From: Candidatus Denitrolinea symbiosum | GTDB lineage: Bacteria; Chloroflexota; Anaerolineae; Anaerolineales; Villigracilaceae | DNA length: 64,000 bases | Direction: 5' to 3' | NCBI GenBank assembly: GCA_017312345.1 | Contig: BLAA01000001.1 | Location: 930,001 to 994,000, forward strand | Shown: positions 35,637-44,070 of the stretch, piece after piece | Position numbering within the stretch: the first letter of the stretch is position 1 | How the letters are laid out: every line of letters begins with the position of its first letter | Made by a program: the position numbers and the translations under genes | The notes under the pieces: generated by a model | Told to the model about the DNA's origin: nothing | The model's input: only the letters and a program-made list of their open reading frames with translations | The model's database searches: none

Positions 35637-35650
35637 ATTGTCTCCTGTTT

Positions 35651-36130
35651 TTATTGCAATTCCCATTCGAATGTACGAGTCGGAACATCCACGTCCGTTA
35701 TCGTGAGCGTGAGTTTGCCCGCGCCCTCCAGTACAGAAGTTCCATCCTTCATTGAGGGAAATATGAGTTTGCCTGCCACGTGGTGACCGCCGCGCGGCGC
35801 GTCCCATAAGGTCGCCTGGACGGTGATGCCGGTATCGGTTGTGAGGGTGGCGAGAACCGCCAGATCCATACTCAGGTCAACCGAGTGAGTATCCATAACC
35901 ACCTCAAATTCCAGTTGAGTGGAAGGATTATCGAGGTTCAGCGGCGTAACTGCCACGACGATCGCGCCCTGCTGGTCAATGCGGGTCAGGGGCCCTGCGT
36001 CAGCCTGGGCAGGCTCTGTCGAAACAGAGGCAGGCTTGGGATCGGTTTGAAGCGAAGCGTCTTGCGCAGGAGCGCACGCGGCGAGGATGAGGGTCAGAGT
36101 CAAAAGAAGAGGCAGGATAAGGCGTCTCAA
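35651..36130 (-). CDS. Lipoprotein of the Rieske operon
   Basis: 159 residues with lipobox ILAAC (C18). The mature part is a beta-rich domain (QLEFEVVMDTHSVDLSMDL, WDAPRGGHHVAGKLIFP, LTLTITDVDVPTRTFEWEL) like a short immunoglobulin or cupredoxin-like sandwich. GGHH and a few Met residues could bind metal. No named family was recognised. It starts within the 3' end of the preceding membrane protein gene (ATGA). Confidence 0.65.
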   Translation of the reverse strand: MRRLILPLLLTLTLILAACAPAQDASLQTDPKPASVSTEPAQADAGPLTRIDQQGAIVVAVTPLNLDNPSTQLEFEVVMDTHSVDLSMDLAVLATLTTDTGITVQATLWDAPRGGHHVAGKLIFPSMKDGTSVLEGAGKLTLTITDVDVPTRTFEWELQ

Positions 36131-36615
36131 TTTGTCTCCAAAACAGGCTGGAATTTTTGAACGGGTTGTAGTTTCCGGCGTTCACGATAAAGCACAACGA
36201 GCATAACGATGATTCCAATAATTTCCATGCCGAGACCGATCAGCATGAATGGACGCTGATATCGCGTGAGGAAAGTGGCAGCGGCGCTCACGCCGAGGAT
36301 GGGAAGCACATCGGTAACGTGATGCAAACAGCAAGCCACCATCGCCGTTACGGAGGTGCCACCGCTGGTTCCCATCACTGCGCCCGCATGACCTGTGGAT
36401 GTAGCAGGGATAAACAGGCGGAAGCGCAGAATGGAATAGAGCGCGGCTTGGATGCCAAAAGCGACCCAGATTGGCACGACATACCAGCGGTTGAGCGAGA
36501 ACTGGCTGGCGGCGTACTCCCAGCCTTGCGCCCAGGTGAGGATGCCGAAATAGATGCCCGCGATCAGCGTGGAGCCAAGCAGAAAAGCGACAAACGGAAT
36601 GAGATAGCGCTTCAT
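36127..36615 (-). CDS. Hypothetical four-segment membrane protein
   Basis: 162 residues with four hydrophobic segments. The most striking part is GTSGGTSVTAMVACCLHHVTD, a glycine/threonine loop followed by a Cys-Cys and His-His inside or at the edge of a membrane segment, a set of possible metal ligands. The tail is basic. The family was not identified. It heads the minus-strand operon with the lipoprotein, Rieske and transpeptidase genes; a dyad of the island-wide type precedes it on this strand. The ATG at 36615 follows AAGGAGA. Confidence 0.65.
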   Translation of the reverse strand: MKRYLIPFVAFLLGSTLIAGIYFGILTWAQGWEYAASQFSLNRWYVVPIWVAFGIQAALYSILRFRLFIPATSTGHAGAVMGTSGGTSVTAMVACCLHHVTDVLPILGVSAAATFLTRYQRPFMLIGLGMEIIGIIVMLVVLYRERRKLQPVQKFQPVLETN

Positions 36616-36664
36616 AATTCGTCTCCTTATCCATGCATGATAATCTTTATGTTTTTGCGTGTCT

Positions 36665-36705
36665 TGCGCCAAATCGCCAGCAAATTCATAGGCATTATTG
36701 CCTGT
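36665..36705 (-). promoter_or_regulatory. Island dyad, minus strand, before the Rieske operon
   Basis: Read on the minus strand: ACAGGC-AATAAT-GCCTAT (36705-36688), with GCGCA exactly 24 bases after the start of GCCTA (36669). Its core AGGC-N6-GCCT is a perfect palindrome. It lies back to back with the plus-strand copy at 36748. Confidence 0.65.
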
Positions 36706-36747
36706 GCAATTCATCATCGTTTTTGGATTTCTTTAGATCGAGTCGTG

Positions 36748-36788
36748 AATAAGCCAAATTGCCTATAAGTACACGCGTAATATTGCGC
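36748..36788 (+). promoter_or_regulatory. Island dyad before the multicopper oxidase gene
   Basis: ATAAGC-CAAATT-GCCTAT (36748-36765) with GCGCT at 36784, 24 bases after the start of GCCTA. The oxidase ATG is about 65 bases further on. Confidence 0.75.
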
Positions 36789-36850
36789 TGGCATGAATGG
36801 AAGGAGGTTCTTATAGTTGCCCAGACCTTAATCCAACTCAGAAGAGGAAA

Positions 36851-37936
36851 ATGATGAAGAAAATATTGTTTCCTGGCTCGATTATTCTGGCGCTTGTACT
36901 GGCTGCTTGCGCACCTGCCGCCGGACCCAACCCCAGTGAAATGTCGGGAGGAGATACGCCGATAGGCGGCAACCCGATGATGACTCCCACACCGGGCAGT
37001 ATGATGATGGACAACCCCGAAGCCGCGCACATGATGGAACCGATCAGCGCTCCGAACGTCCAGCCTGCCACGGAAACGACAGGCGGACAGCCACTGGAGT
37101 TTCGCGAGGAAAACGGCGTCAAGATTTTCGAGATCACCACGAAAGCCGTGCAATGGCCCATCATGGATGGTGTGAACGTGACCGCCTATACCTATAACGG
37201 GACCGTGCCGGGACCCATGATCCGCATCACCGAAGGTGATCAGGTTCGGGTCATTGTGAAGAATGAACTGCCCGACCCGACCACGATCCACTGGCACGGG
37301 GTCGAAGTCCCCAACGCGATGGATGGCGTGCCGGGCGTCACACAGGATCCGATCCTGCCAGGCGAGACCTTCACGTATGAGTTCGTTGCCAAGCCCGCAG
37401 GGACATTCATGTATCACTCGCACTTCGAGGGAGATGTGCAGGTGAGTGCGGGTCTGTATGCCCCATTCATCATTGACCCGAAGACGCCCGAAACCAATCC
37501 GCCTGCGGTGGATGAGACTCTGATGATCTCGGAATGGCGAATGATTGATGGACAAACCTTTGCCGCCATGCCCATGGGCGGTATGGAACCGAATTACTTC
37601 ACCATCAACGGCAAATCTTTCCCTGCCACAGAGACGATCACAGTGAAGAAGGGCGAGCGCGTACGATTGCGGTTCGTCGGGATCGGACAGTTCATTCACC
37701 CCATGCATCTGCACGGATTCCCGTTTGAGATTGTGGCAACCGATGGACATCCTGTGCCGGAGGGAGCGCGATTGATCAAGGATACGGTCAGCGTTGCGCC
37801 AGGCGAGCGATACGACATCGAATTCACAGCAACAGAAACCGGTCAATGGGTATTGCACTGTCACATCCTGCACCACACAACCAACGACAACGTCGAGCCG
37901 GGCGGCTTGATGTTGATGATCAATGTCGTTGAATAA
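36851..37936 (+). CDS. Two-domain multicopper oxidase, lipoprotein
   Basis: 361 residues with lipobox LVLAAC. A Met/Pro/Gly-rich segment (residues 30-65, with GGNPMMTPTPGSMMMD) follows the lipid anchor. All four copper motifs are present: HWHG, YHSH, HPMHLHG and HCHILHH, so type 1 and trinuclear centres can form. The length fits two-domain oxidases, which assemble as trimers. Likely activity is oxidation of Cu(I) or phenolic compounds with oxygen outside the membrane. Start is either of two ATG codons (36851, 36854) behind AGAGG. It is followed by a YtkA-like lipoprotein gene. Confidence 0.9.
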   Translation: MMKKILFPGSIILALVLAACAPAAGPNPSEMSGGDTPIGGNPMMTPTPGSMMMDNPEAAHMMEPISAPNVQPATETTGGQPLEFREENGVKIFEITTKAVQWPIMDGVNVTAYTYNGTVPGPMIRITEGDQVRVIVKNELPDPTTIHWHGVEVPNAMDGVPGVTQDPILPGETFTYEFVAKPAGTFMYHSHFEGDVQVSAGLYAPFIIDPKTPETNPPAVDETLMISEWRMIDGQTFAAMPMGGMEPNYFTINGKSFPATETITVKKGERVRLRFVGIGQFIHPMHLHGFPFEIVATDGHPVPEGARLIKDTVSVAPGERYDIEFTATETGQWVLHCHILHHTTNDNVEPGGLMLMINVVE

Positions 37937-37963
37937 TTTATTTGCCAAAGGAGATAGTACAGA

Positions 37964-38359
37964 ATGCGTTACAAGTTGATCTTTACCAGTATGCTCGTTA
38001 TGATGTCCGTCCTGTTGGCGGCTTGTGGGAGCGCAGCGACACCCGCTGCCACGACTCCGGCAAAGCTAGTCAACATCGAAGTCGAAACCAATCCCAACCC
38101 CGCCATGATGGGCGACATGGAAGTGATTTTCACGATCACTGACGCAAGCGGCAATCCCATTGAAGGCGCGACGGTGGACGTCTCTGTTGACCATACCGAT
38201 ATGACCGGGATGGGGATGAGCGGCGTCGCCACCGAACAGGGGAGCGGCAGGTATGCCATCAATGCCAACTTCAGCATGAGCGGCAACTGGAAATTGACTG
38301 TTTACCTCCGCAAGGATGGATTGGATTACAAGGAAGATATCGAGTTCCCGGTCCAGTAA
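37964..38359 (+). CDS. YtkA/FixH-like lipoprotein
   Basis: 131 residues with lipobox LLAAC. The mature part is an immunoglobulin-like YtkA domain (NPNPAMMGDMEVIFTITDAS, NPIEGATVDVSVDHTDM, GNWKLTVYLRKDG) with Met and His residues in one loop (DHTDMTGMGMSG). Such domains occur with copper-dependent oxidases and may bind or deliver copper. It lies 27 bases after the multicopper oxidase gene, behind AAGGAG, and a strong hairpin follows it. Confidence 0.8.
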   Translation: MRYKLIFTSMLVMMSVLLAACGSAATPAATTPAKLVNIEVETNPNPAMMGDMEVIFTITDASGNPIEGATVDVSVDHTDMTGMGMSGVATEQGSGRYAINANFSMSGNWKLTVYLRKDGLDYKEDIEFPVQ

Positions 38360-38367
38360 CGCCCATG

Positions 38368-38398
38368 TCTTTGGAAGTCTTAAGAAGACTTCCGAAGA
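38368..38398 (+). terminator. Strong hairpin between the lipoprotein and DUF2085 genes
   Basis: A 14-bp stem (38368-38381 with 38385-38398, one G-T pair) around an AAG loop is followed by CCCTCTTTCC. The T tract is poor, so it may only attenuate transcription or protect the upstream mRNA. Confidence 0.6.
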
Positions 38399-38419
38399 CC
38401 CTCTTTCCCGAAGGATCAA

Positions 38420-39193
38420 ATGAGCTCCAGCATTGCAAAGACTCAGACAACGAAGTTGATTTCGTTCAGCCAGTGGATTACACGTCATTGGTTCGAGGCT
38501 TTTTTGGTCGTCTACGGCTTGTGGGTATTCACTCCCTTTCTCGCGCCCGTGTTCATGCAGCTCGGCTGGACCGGCGCTGGGAAAGCCATATACTTCATCT
38601 ATTCGTTTTTCTGTCATCAATTACCGGAACGTTCGTACTTTCTGTTCGGTGAAACGGTGATGTATTCCCTGAAAGAAATTCAAGCCGCCTGGCAGGATAC
38701 CATCAATCCGTTGATCCTTCGCCAGTTCATAGGAAATGAGACCATGGGCTGGAGGATCGCCTGGTCTGATCGCATGATCTCGTTTTACACCAGTATTTGG
38801 TTGATTGCTGTTGCGTGGTATCCATTCCGCAGAAAAATCAAGCCAGTATCGTGGTGGGGATTCGTCCTGCTTCTACTGCCTCTCGTGATAGATGGCGGCA
38901 CGCACGCCACCAGTGACCTTGCAGGAATCGGGCTGGGATTTCGGGATACCAATCAATGGCTCGCCCTGCTGACAAACAACGCATTCCCCGCGACGTTCTA
39001 CGCGGGTGATGCGCTTGGCTCGTTCAATTCGTGGATGCGCCTCATCACCGGACTTCTGGCTGGTCTCGGCATCGTCTGGCTTGCTTTCCCGTACATTTTC
39101 CAGACTCAGGCCTTGAATCAGGAATTGGAAAAGTTCAATTATGAAAAAGTCCTTGAACAAATCAAAGACAAAAATTCGCGTTCTGTTGGCTGA
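38420..39193 (+). CDS. DUF2085 membrane protein
   Basis: 257 residues with about five hydrophobic segments. The DUF2085 signature is visible as FFCHQLPERSYFLFG, but the usual CARCTGIY that follows it is replaced by SDRMISFYTSIW, so the cysteine pair normally found there is missing. The function of the family is unknown. The last 53 bases overlap the response regulator gene, which suggests coupled expression with the two-component system. Confidence 0.75.
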   Translation: MSSSIAKTQTTKLISFSQWITRHWFEAFLVVYGLWVFTPFLAPVFMQLGWTGAGKAIYFIYSFFCHQLPERSYFLFGETVMYSLKEIQAAWQDTINPLILRQFIGNETMGWRIAWSDRMISFYTSIWLIAVAWYPFRRKIKPVSWWGFVLLLLPLVIDGGTHATSDLAGIGLGFRDTNQWLALLTNNAFPATFYAGDALGSFNSWMRLITGLLAGLGIVWLAFPYIFQTQALNQELEKFNYEKVLEQIKDKNSRSVG

Positions 39194-39830
39194 CGACCAT
39201 CACATCGTTCGCGCGGGGATCCGCCAACTGCTCGAAAGCGCGGGCGACCTTCAGGTCATTGCCGAGGCGGCGGACGGGGAGGAGGCGCAGACACTCATCC
39301 AGAAACACACGCCCGATGTTGCTGTGTTGGACATCCAAATGCCCAAAGCCAGCGGCATCGAGGTCACGCGCTGGGTGCGCGCTCATTTACCCGAAGTGGG
39401 TGTATTGATCCTCACCGCATATAATGACGATCCCTACGTAATGGCTGTCCTGCAGGCGGGCGCAAACGGATTTGTACTCAAAACCACCCAAGCCGACGAA
39501 CTCGTTCAATCGGTACGTGATGTGAACGAGGGCAAGTCCGCGCTCGATCCTGTGGTCACGCGCAAATTGATGTCGAATCTGTTCAAGCGCCCTGAAACGG
39601 TGGCTCCCGAGCCGCTCACGGATCGTGAACTGGACGTACTGCGTCTGGCCGCCAAAGGATACACCAACAAATCCATCGGCGTTCAATTGGGCATCAGCGA
39701 CCGCACCGTCCAGGGACACCTAGCGCACATCTTTGACAAGATGCATGCCTCCAGCCGCACCGAGGCGGTGATGCGCGCCGTCTCACTCGGCTGGATTTCA
39801 CAAGATGCCGCACAGATTTCAGACGAATAA
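39141..39830 (+). CDS. NarL/FixJ-family response regulator
   Basis: 229 residues: receiver domain with DD (18-19 region, LLADDHHIVRAG), phosphoacceptor in VAVLDIQMPKASG and the switch lysine in FVLKTTQADE, then a LuxR-type helix-turn-helix (LTDRELDVLRLAAKGYTNKS, GISDRTVQGHLAHIFDKM). Its kinase is encoded directly downstream. It is the only transcription regulator with a clear activator fold inside the copper island besides the CsoR-like protein, so it is a candidate for binding the recurrent dyad, although NarL-type proteins usually prefer differently spaced sites. Confidence 0.93.
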   Translation: MKKSLNKSKTKIRVLLADDHHIVRAGIRQLLESAGDLQVIAEAADGEEAQTLIQKHTPDVAVLDIQMPKASGIEVTRWVRAHLPEVGVLILTAYNDDPYVMAVLQAGANGFVLKTTQADELVQSVRDVNEGKSALDPVVTRKLMSNLFKRPETVAPEPLTDRELDVLRLAAKGYTNKSIGVQLGISDRTVQGHLAHIFDKMHASSRTEAVMRAVSLGWISQDAAQISDE

Positions 39831-39834
39831 ACAG

Positions 39835-41610
39835 ATGATGAAGAGGTTCCTTCCAGGCTGGCGCGGTCTTGCCCAATTATTCGCTGTTACCGTACTACCG
39901 CTTACGATCCTTCTGTTGATTATCGCGTTTGGCAGTGTAACTCTTCATCAAAGGGATATGCGGGACCTCGTCGGCGAACGCGATGAACGCGCGGTTCAAT
40001 CCGCCGCAGCCGCGCTCGAATCTGAATTGCATCATCGCCTGGCAGCGATTTCCAGCATGGTGGCATACGCTGGTGCAACCAGGGACTTGACGATTGGTAA
40101 GATCCTCACTGCGTCAACCGATCTGACGTCGGATTTCGACGGGGGAGTGGCATTCCTGGATCTGGATGGACGTTTGATAGCAAATACGAGTCATGACGGA
40201 CTTTGGGATTGGGTCGCGCAAAATCCTAGAAACCTCCGCATCGCCTCTCCACTGGATGCTTCGACTGCGCTCAGCACAAGCCTCGATCCTGTCTTCTCCA
40301 ACCCATTCATGGATCCAAACTCGAATCACACCTTCGTCATCATCTCGATTTACTCGCCATCTCTCGACGCGATCGCGGCTGGAGCGTTCTCGCCTGAAGC
40401 GCTTGCCGCGCAAACCCTGTCGGCGTCCTATCCTGCCGACAGTGAAGTCATGATTTATCTCGTGGATTCATCACGCCGTGTTCTCTTTTTCAGCGGCGCA
40501 CCTGAAGCCCAAAGCCTGTCTGCCGATCACCCAGGTGTGGCAGAGGCTTTACACGGCGAAAGCGGGACGCGTTACGTCCAGGTGGATGACGGCGAGCATG
40601 TAATCGCCTACAGCCCCATTCCCTCGACAGGCTGGGCGCTCATCACAGAGGAAGCCTGGCAGGCAGTGATCAGCCCTTCGCTGCAAATTACCCAGATGGC
40701 GCCATTGGTGCTTGTGCCTGCCTTCATCCTTGCGCTGGTTGCATTGTGGTTTGGGGCAAAGCAGATCGTCCAGCCCCTGCAACAACTGGAAGCAAAGTCT
40801 GCGGCGCTGGCGTGGGGCGACTTCGACGCCATCAAAACATCGGTGGGCGGGATTTCGGAAGTGCGTCACCTGCAAATCGAATTGAAGGAGATGGCGCGCA
40901 AGGTGCAAGCCGCCCAGGAGGGACTGCACGATTACATTGGCGCGATCACCTCCGCCCAGGAGGAGGAACGCCTACGCCTGGCGCGTGAACTGCATGACGA
41001 TACCATTCAGGCGGTCATCGCCCTCAAGCAGCGCGTCCAGCTCGCGCACAAGTCGGTCAAGACCGAGAACGGCCATCAGGCTCTCAGAGAACTCGAAACG
41101 CTTGCCGAGCAAACCATCGAAAACCTTCGGCGTTTGACGCGCGCCCTTCGCCCAATTTATCTTGAGGATTTGGGTCTTGTCACCGCGCTCGAAATGCTGG
41201 CGCGCGAGACCAGCCAGAATCATCCGGTGTATATTGGTTTCAGGAAATTGGGCGATGAACAGCGCCTCTCGCGTGAAGTGGAACTGGCGTTGTATCGCAT
41301 TGCGCAGGAAGCATTAAGTAATGTGGTACGCCATTCACAGGCGCAGCGCGCGGAACTGCTCATTTCGTTCAAAGAGAAGGAAACCAAACTGGAAGTGAGT
41401 GACAATGGCAAAGGGTTCGATATGCCAATGAGCCCCACCGATTTTGCGCCAAGTGGACATTTTGGCTTGCTTGGCATCCGCGAACGCGCGGACTTGATCG
41501 GAGCACGGCTCGAGATTGAATCCGCTTTGGGAAAGGGGACCAGACTCAGGCTTGTCCTGAGCCGTCGCACCGGATCCGTCGAATCCGAAACTGCAAGAGG
41601 CAGGTTGTGA
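39835..41610 (+). CDS. NarX/LiaS-type sensor histidine kinase
   Basis: 591 residues. A first membrane segment, a large extracytoplasmic sensor of the Cache type (about 35-275, with GGVAFLDLDGRLIANTS and IAYSPIPSTGWALITEE), a second membrane segment (MAPLVLVPAFILALVALWFG), HAMP, HisKA_3 with RELHDDTIQ, and a HATPase ending GLLGIRERADLIGARLEIES. The H-box type matches NarL-family partners. A small organic or redox ligand is probable. ATG 39835 (or 39838) follows the regulator stop by four bases; an ATG at 39805 inside the regulator gene is possible. The last residues overlap a dispersed-repeat fragment. Confidence 0.92.
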   Translation: MMKRFLPGWRGLAQLFAVTVLPLTILLLIIAFGSVTLHQRDMRDLVGERDERAVQSAAAALESELHHRLAAISSMVAYAGATRDLTIGKILTASTDLTSDFDGGVAFLDLDGRLIANTSHDGLWDWVAQNPRNLRIASPLDASTALSTSLDPVFSNPFMDPNSNHTFVIISIYSPSLDAIAAGAFSPEALAAQTLSASYPADSEVMIYLVDSSRRVLFFSGAPEAQSLSADHPGVAEALHGESGTRYVQVDDGEHVIAYSPIPSTGWALITEEAWQAVISPSLQITQMAPLVLVPAFILALVALWFGAKQIVQPLQQLEAKSAALAWGDFDAIKTSVGGISEVRHLQIELKEMARKVQAAQEGLHDYIGAITSAQEEERLRLARELHDDTIQAVIALKQRVQLAHKSVKTENGHQALRELETLAEQTIENLRRLTRALRPIYLEDLGLVTALEMLARETSQNHPVYIGFRKLGDEQRLSREVELALYRIAQEALSNVVRHSQAQRAELLISFKEKETKLEVSDNGKGFDMPMSPTDFAPSGHFGLLGIRERADLIGARLEIESALGKGTRLRLVLSRRTGSVESETARGRL

Positions 41611-41623
41611 CGGGATAAACGTC

Positions 41624-41664
41624 ATAAGCCATTTTGCCTATTCCGAGTCCCGTCATCCTGCGCT
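41624..41664 (+). promoter_or_regulatory. Island dyad before the permuted ccdA gene
   Basis: ATAAGC-CATTTT-GCCTAT (41624-41641), with GCGCT at 41660, 24 bases after GCCTA begins. TTATAC/TATACA directly overlaps or follows the box and could be the -10. Confidence 0.75.
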
Positions 41665-41717
41665 TATACAGGTGCGGGATTTTGCTTATTATCGAAACAG
41701 CAAGACCTGACATGCGA

Positions 41718-41738
41718 TGCACTGAGCCTGTCGAAGTG
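41718..41738. repeat. Dispersed repeat fragment (GAGCCTGTCGAAG type)
   Basis: ACTGAGCCTGTCGAAGTG in the leader of the ccdA gene matches a short dispersed repeat that I recall from many environmental genomes. Related words occur within the kinase gene: CTTCGACTGCGCTCAGCACA near 40259 and GGCTTGTCCTGAGC near 41548. Confidence 0.4.
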
Positions 41739-41837
41739 TCGTATCCGTGCCATCATCAACCAAAACACATCCAGGGACACGGGCCTTAATCATCAAGTAT
41801 TCGTGGAGACATGTCAGGCCTCTTGTTAGGAGAAGGT

Positions 41838-42596
41838 ATGGCAACTGAAACAACATCATTGTTCCCAAATCAAAGTGAAAGACTGAAAATCTTTTTGCAC
41901 GCCTTGTTATTTGTGTTTGGATTCTCGCTGGTTTTCGTCATCGGCTGGGGCGGATCGGTGACCGCACTCGGTCAATTGTTCGGAACGTATAAACGCGTCA
42001 TCGCACAAATCGGGGGCGTGGTCGTGATCGCATTTGGATTGGCGACGCTGGAAGTGATCCATATCCCCTGGTTCTATGCAGACACGCGCACCCAATACTC
42101 GGGTCAGCGCGGGACTTTTGGCGGCTCGGCGCTGATGGGCATTTTCTTCGCCGCAGGCTGGAGTCCGTGCATCGGCGCCACGCTGGGCGCGATCCTGACG
42201 ATGGGTCTCAGCCAGCAAACGGTTGGGCAGGCAATGTGGCTGGCATCCGGGTATTCCCTTGGGCTGGGCATTCCTTTCCTTGCGATGGCGGTGGGGCTCG
42301 AGCGCGCCTCGGGCTGGGTCAAACGCATGCGGCCATATCAAAAGTACTTCAAAATTGCCAGCGGGGTGTTTATCATCACGATTGGCATTCTACTTCTCAC
42401 AAACACAATGAGCCTGATCGCCATCTGGGCGTTCAAAAACGGACTCTATATCGAGAAGTTCACCCTCTTCGCCGCCGCACCGACTTATTTCACTGCCATC
42501 CTCGCGGGCTTGTTATCCTTCTTATCACCCTGCGTACTCCCGCTCGTACCCGCATACCTCGGTTACCTGAGTGGACACACGATACAAAAGGCATAA
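41838..42596 (+). CDS. CcdA-type thiol-disulphide membrane transporter, circularly permuted
   Basis: 252 residues. CcdA normally opens with LSFLSPCVLPLVPAYLGYL in its first membrane segment. Here the protein begins with segment 2 (HALLFVFGFSLVFVIGW), goes through segments 3 to 6, including C111 in GWSPCIGATLGAIL, and only then, at residues 217-247, has the segment-1 sequence with C232. Native CcdA has both ends outside the membrane, so joining them and opening the cytoplasmic loop leaves the topology intact. It should pass reducing power to periplasmic thioredoxins for cytochrome c or copper-site assembly. The ATG follows AGGAGAAGG. Confidence 0.85.
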   Translation: MATETTSLFPNQSERLKIFLHALLFVFGFSLVFVIGWGGSVTALGQLFGTYKRVIAQIGGVVVIAFGLATLEVIHIPWFYADTRTQYSGQRGTFGGSALMGIFFAAGWSPCIGATLGAILTMGLSQQTVGQAMWLASGYSLGLGIPFLAMAVGLERASGWVKRMRPYQKYFKIASGVFIITIGILLLTNTMSLIAIWAFKNGLYIEKFTLFAAAPTYFTAILAGLLSFLSPCVLPLVPAYLGYLSGHTIQKA

Positions 42597-42599
42597 CGA

Positions 42600-43013
42600 A
42601 TGAGAAGTCTGATTTTTGTATTATTGTCCGCCCTCCTTCTGGCAGGCTGTCAATCCAGTCAAGTGACAGGTGAAACGGTAAACAACGGGAAGGGTTCGTA
42701 TCGAAACATCTCTCCCGATGAATTGAACACCATGTTGAAGGACAAGGACTTCGTCCTTGTCAATGTTCATATCCCGTTTGCAGGGGACATTGCCATTACA
42801 GATTTGTCCATTCCCTATGACCAGATCGGGGCGGCTGAGAATCTCTCGCAACTGCCCGCAGATAAGAACGCGAAAGTCGTCCTGTACTGCCGCAGTGGGC
42901 GCATGAGCGAGATCGCCGCCGAAGAACTTGTTTCACTTGGGTATACCAATATCTGGAACCTTGTCGGCGGGATGGTGGAATGGGAACAAGCCGGTTACGA
43001 ATTGGAAAAATAA
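42600..43013 (+). CDS. Rhodanese-domain lipoprotein
   Basis: 137 residues with lipobox LLAGC (C17). The rhodanese domain contains the linker SPDELNTMLKDKDFVLVNVH and an active-site loop VVLYCRSGRMSEIAAEEL with the catalytic cysteine. It ends with the usual GGMVEWEQAGYELE. An outer rhodanese may handle sulphane sulphur or act as a thiol carrier. It begins 3 bases after the permuted ccdA gene and the next gene follows after 8 bases, so the three form one operon. Confidence 0.88.
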   Translation: MRSLIFVLLSALLLAGCQSSQVTGETVNNGKGSYRNISPDELNTMLKDKDFVLVNVHIPFAGDIAITDLSIPYDQIGAAENLSQLPADKNAKVVLYCRSGRMSEIAAEELVSLGYTNIWNLVGGMVEWEQAGYELEK

Positions 43014-43021
43014 GGTGAGAT

Positions 43022-43969
43022 ATGGAAAAGACTCGCGAACCAATGGATAAAATTCTTTCAGCAAAAAGACGAATCAGGCAGGTCGGGGCGTTTTTCGTCG
43101 TCGTCACTGTTGCTTTTCTATTCGGCGTGGGTAGCGGTTACCTGAAATGGGGACAGGATGAGACGGCGGAATCGACACAGCAAGAGGAATTGATTATGCT
43201 CTATGAGCAGGTCAACCCAAAGGACGGGTACACCCTGCCCGTCTCCTACGGGGACATTGGTCCACAACTGCTCGAGAGTGGCGTGATTGACTACGATGCA
43301 TTTGCCGCGATCTACGAAAACTCAAGCACTCCACTTTCTGAGGCACAAATTAAGGCGCTCACGCAGGGCAGCGATGAGCCAATTGTCATTAACGCTGAAA
43401 ACGCCCACTTCCTGCTCAACTATTTTTGGGCAGTTGGGCTGGTCAACAAGAACCCGATACTGACAGAGGGTCCCATTGTACAAAACAGCGGCGGACAAAT
43501 CGAGCGCTTCGCCTCCACAGGTGGATGGACGCTTGCCGCGAAACCCATCACTGAACTCTATGCAAGCGTGGACTTGATCCCATTGACTGCCGAACAACAA
43601 AAACGTGTGGAGGAAGTGGCGGCAGCGGTGTATCGTCCCTGCTGCAACAACCCCACTCTTTTTCCCGACTGCAATCACGGCATGGCGATGCTTGGTCTGC
43701 TGGAGTTGATGGCTTCACAAGGCGCGAGTACGGATGATATGTTCGAAGCCGCGAAATACGTCAACGCGTTCTGGTTCCCGCAGCAAAACCTTGAAACTGC
43801 GCTCTATCTAAAGTCAACCCAAGACATGGACTTTGAAGATGCCGATGCGCGTCTGGTCACTGGCGTCAGATTCTCTTCCGGATCAGGATTCGCCGCCGTT
43901 CACCAGCAATTGCAAGCCAGCGGTCTCCTGCCACAGGCTCCCGGTCAGGGCGGCAGTTGTGCGAATTGA
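43022..43969 (+). CDS. Unknown anchored protein with clustered cysteines
   Basis: 315 residues. One membrane anchor (about 18-38) is followed by a soluble domain outside the cell. Two regions stand out: TLPVSYGDIGPQLLESGVIDY with a repeated-looking helical part, and C207-C208-NNPTLFPDCNHGMAMLGLLE, where a Cys pair, a third Cys and a His could bind a metal or haem. The C terminus is GGSCAN. I do not recognise the family. Cotranscription with ccdA and rhodanese suggests a thiol or metal-linked function outside the membrane. Confidence 0.65.
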   Translation: MEKTREPMDKILSAKRRIRQVGAFFVVVTVAFLFGVGSGYLKWGQDETAESTQQEELIMLYEQVNPKDGYTLPVSYGDIGPQLLESGVIDYDAFAAIYENSSTPLSEAQIKALTQGSDEPIVINAENAHFLLNYFWAVGLVNKNPILTEGPIVQNSGGQIERFASTGGWTLAAKPITELYASVDLIPLTAEQQKRVEEVAAAVYRPCCNNPTLFPDCNHGMAMLGLLELMASQGASTDDMFEAAKYVNAFWFPQQNLETALYLKSTQDMDFEDADARLVTGVRFSSGSGFAAVHQQLQASGLLPQAPGQGGSCAN

Positions 43970-43975
43970 AATTGA

Positions 43976-44016
43976 ATAAGCAAAAATGCCCGCAGCGATT
44001 CGGGTAATTTTGCTCT
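43976..44016 (+). promoter_or_regulatory. Island dyad before the small YHS gene
   Basis: ATAAGC-AAAAAT-GCCCGC (43976-43993); the right half is degenerate. GCTCT stands at the +24 position (44012). The YHS ATG is 55 bases downstream. Confidence 0.6.
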
Positions 44017-44070
44017 CAACGAATACGTCCAAACAGAATGATAATCAATTGAAAGAAAGGAGAAAAAACA

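Noticed and set aside
36748-36765. The island dyad as a classical NarL site or FNR box
   Set aside because: NarL sites are TACYNMT heptamers spaced by two bases, and FNR sites are TTGAT-N4-ATCAA; neither matches TARGC-N6-GCYTA. Binding by the NarL-type regulator is kept only as a hypothesis.
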